The notes under the pieces are model-generated. The model had not been told where the DNA came from. It searched no databases and saw only the letters and a list, made by a program, of their open reading frames with translations. Shown in pieces: positions 63,901-64,000 of a stretch of DNA of 64,000 nt. The stretch spans positions 965,772 through 1,029,771 of the forward strand of contig NZ_LT717701.1 of the NCBI RefSeq assembly GCF_900157385.1, given 5' to 3'. This DNA is from Mycobacterium terramassiliense. Lineage in GTDB: Bacteria > Actinomycetota > Actinomycetes > Mycobacteriales > Mycobacteriaceae. How positions within the stretch are numbered: position 1 is the first letter of the stretch; every line of letters starts with the position of its first letter. A program made the position numbers and the translations under genes.

Positions 63901-64000
63901 ACGGTGATGATTCACCGTATGGGCCACCTGCGCCAACCCCACCCCGGCCCCAGCACCTTGCATCCACTCGGCCAACACCGACGCCGTCGCGGCCACCCGC
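60940..64000 (-). pseudogene. ppsA: Phthiocerol synthase PpsA, 3' part, with in-frame stop (partial)
   Basis: The 3' part of ppsA; the start lies beyond the right edge. From the edge the frame covers the KS-AT linker, AT (YSGRGSQWAGMG; GHSMGEVAAAV) and first half of KR (GATGNIG) to a TAA at 61971-61969. The same frame reopens directly after it and continues through the rest of KR and an ACP (LAELGLNSLMAMAIRR; Asn before Ser also occurs in PpsA of M. tuberculosis) to TAA at 60942-60940. The stop replaces a Leu (TTA) in the identical ppsB sequence. PpsA loads and first extends the fatty acyl or p-hydroxyphenylalkanoyl starter. A GTG at 61929 could restart a KR-half/ACP fragment, but a working enzyme is not expected. 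Confidence 0.88.
61361..64000 (-). repeat. Long direct repeat, ppsA copy (reaches window edge)
   Basis: Second copy of the 2,640-bp segment described in ppsB. Differences from it cluster at 61907, 61948, 61964 and 61970; the last creates the TAA stop. The rest appears identical to the end of the window. Confidence 0.88.

Noticed and set aside
1..64000. tRNA, rRNA or CRISPR loci
   Set aside because: I looked for cloverleaf-like and repeat-spacer patterns by eye and found none I could support.

Overview
The window comes from a slow-growing, pathogen-type Mycobacterium. It is GC-rich and carries a PE-family gene, an LpqH lipoprotein, VapBC/RES toxin-antitoxin genes and, on the right, most of a phthiocerol dimycocerosate (DIM/PDIM) locus close to ppsA-E/drrABC/papA5/mas of M. 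tuberculosis. The species cannot be fixed from the sequence. The accessory flank shows this is not the canonical DIM neighbourhood, because no fadD28 or mmpL7 lies beside mas.

0.4-16.7 kb is an accessory, defence-like region: a VapC/Phd-type toxin-antitoxin pair; a nucleotidyltransferase plus small helical protein operon preceded by three tandem 20-bp repeats; two short-chain dehydrogenases around a hydroxyisobutyrate-dehydrogenase-like gene; a small AbrB-like gene divergent from an unknown ORF; an LCP cell-wall ligase; and two TetR regulators, the second carrying a C-terminal Phd/YefM-like segment. An AAA ATPase + subtilisin pair matching the ietAS (Gao_Iet) anti-phage system follows. The protease gene is split by a complete 2,633-bp IS21-family element whose removal with one 6-bp target duplication restores an 837-codon frame. 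A frameshifted DUF222 (13E12-type) remnant closes this part.

16.7-27.1 kb holds mostly envelope and secreted functions: an alpha/beta hydrolase, an Rv1815-like secreted serine protease, an LpqH lipoprotein, a Pro/Thr-rich exported protein separated from a Trp-rich C-terminal module by a frame break, a PNPOx remnant, a TetR regulator, a 777-aa mycobacterial protein with a helical N-terminus, a PE-histidine phosphatase, an Xre/RES toxin-antitoxin pair and a frameshifted HSL-type lipase.

27.9-64.0 kb is the DIM-like locus. mas (methyl-branched fatty acid synthase) runs rightward and overlaps a TetR gene. Convergent to it, a leftward, almost gap-free operon runs ppsA-ppsB-ppsC-ppsD-ppsE-drrA-drrB-drrC-papA5-trans-acting enoyl reductase. 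The Pps proteins extend a starter acyl chain to the phthiocerol/phenolphthiocerol diol, the enoyl reductase supplies the reduction missing from PpsD, Mas makes the mycocerosic acids, PapA5 esterifies the two, and DrrABC takes part in export. As read, the pathway is damaged: ppsA has an in-frame stop, ppsC has a +1 frameshift at a G7 tract, and PapA5 has HHxxxDA instead of HHxxxDG. ppsA and ppsB share at least 2.64 kb of almost identical DNA. Sequencing error, phase variation and real decay must be told apart.
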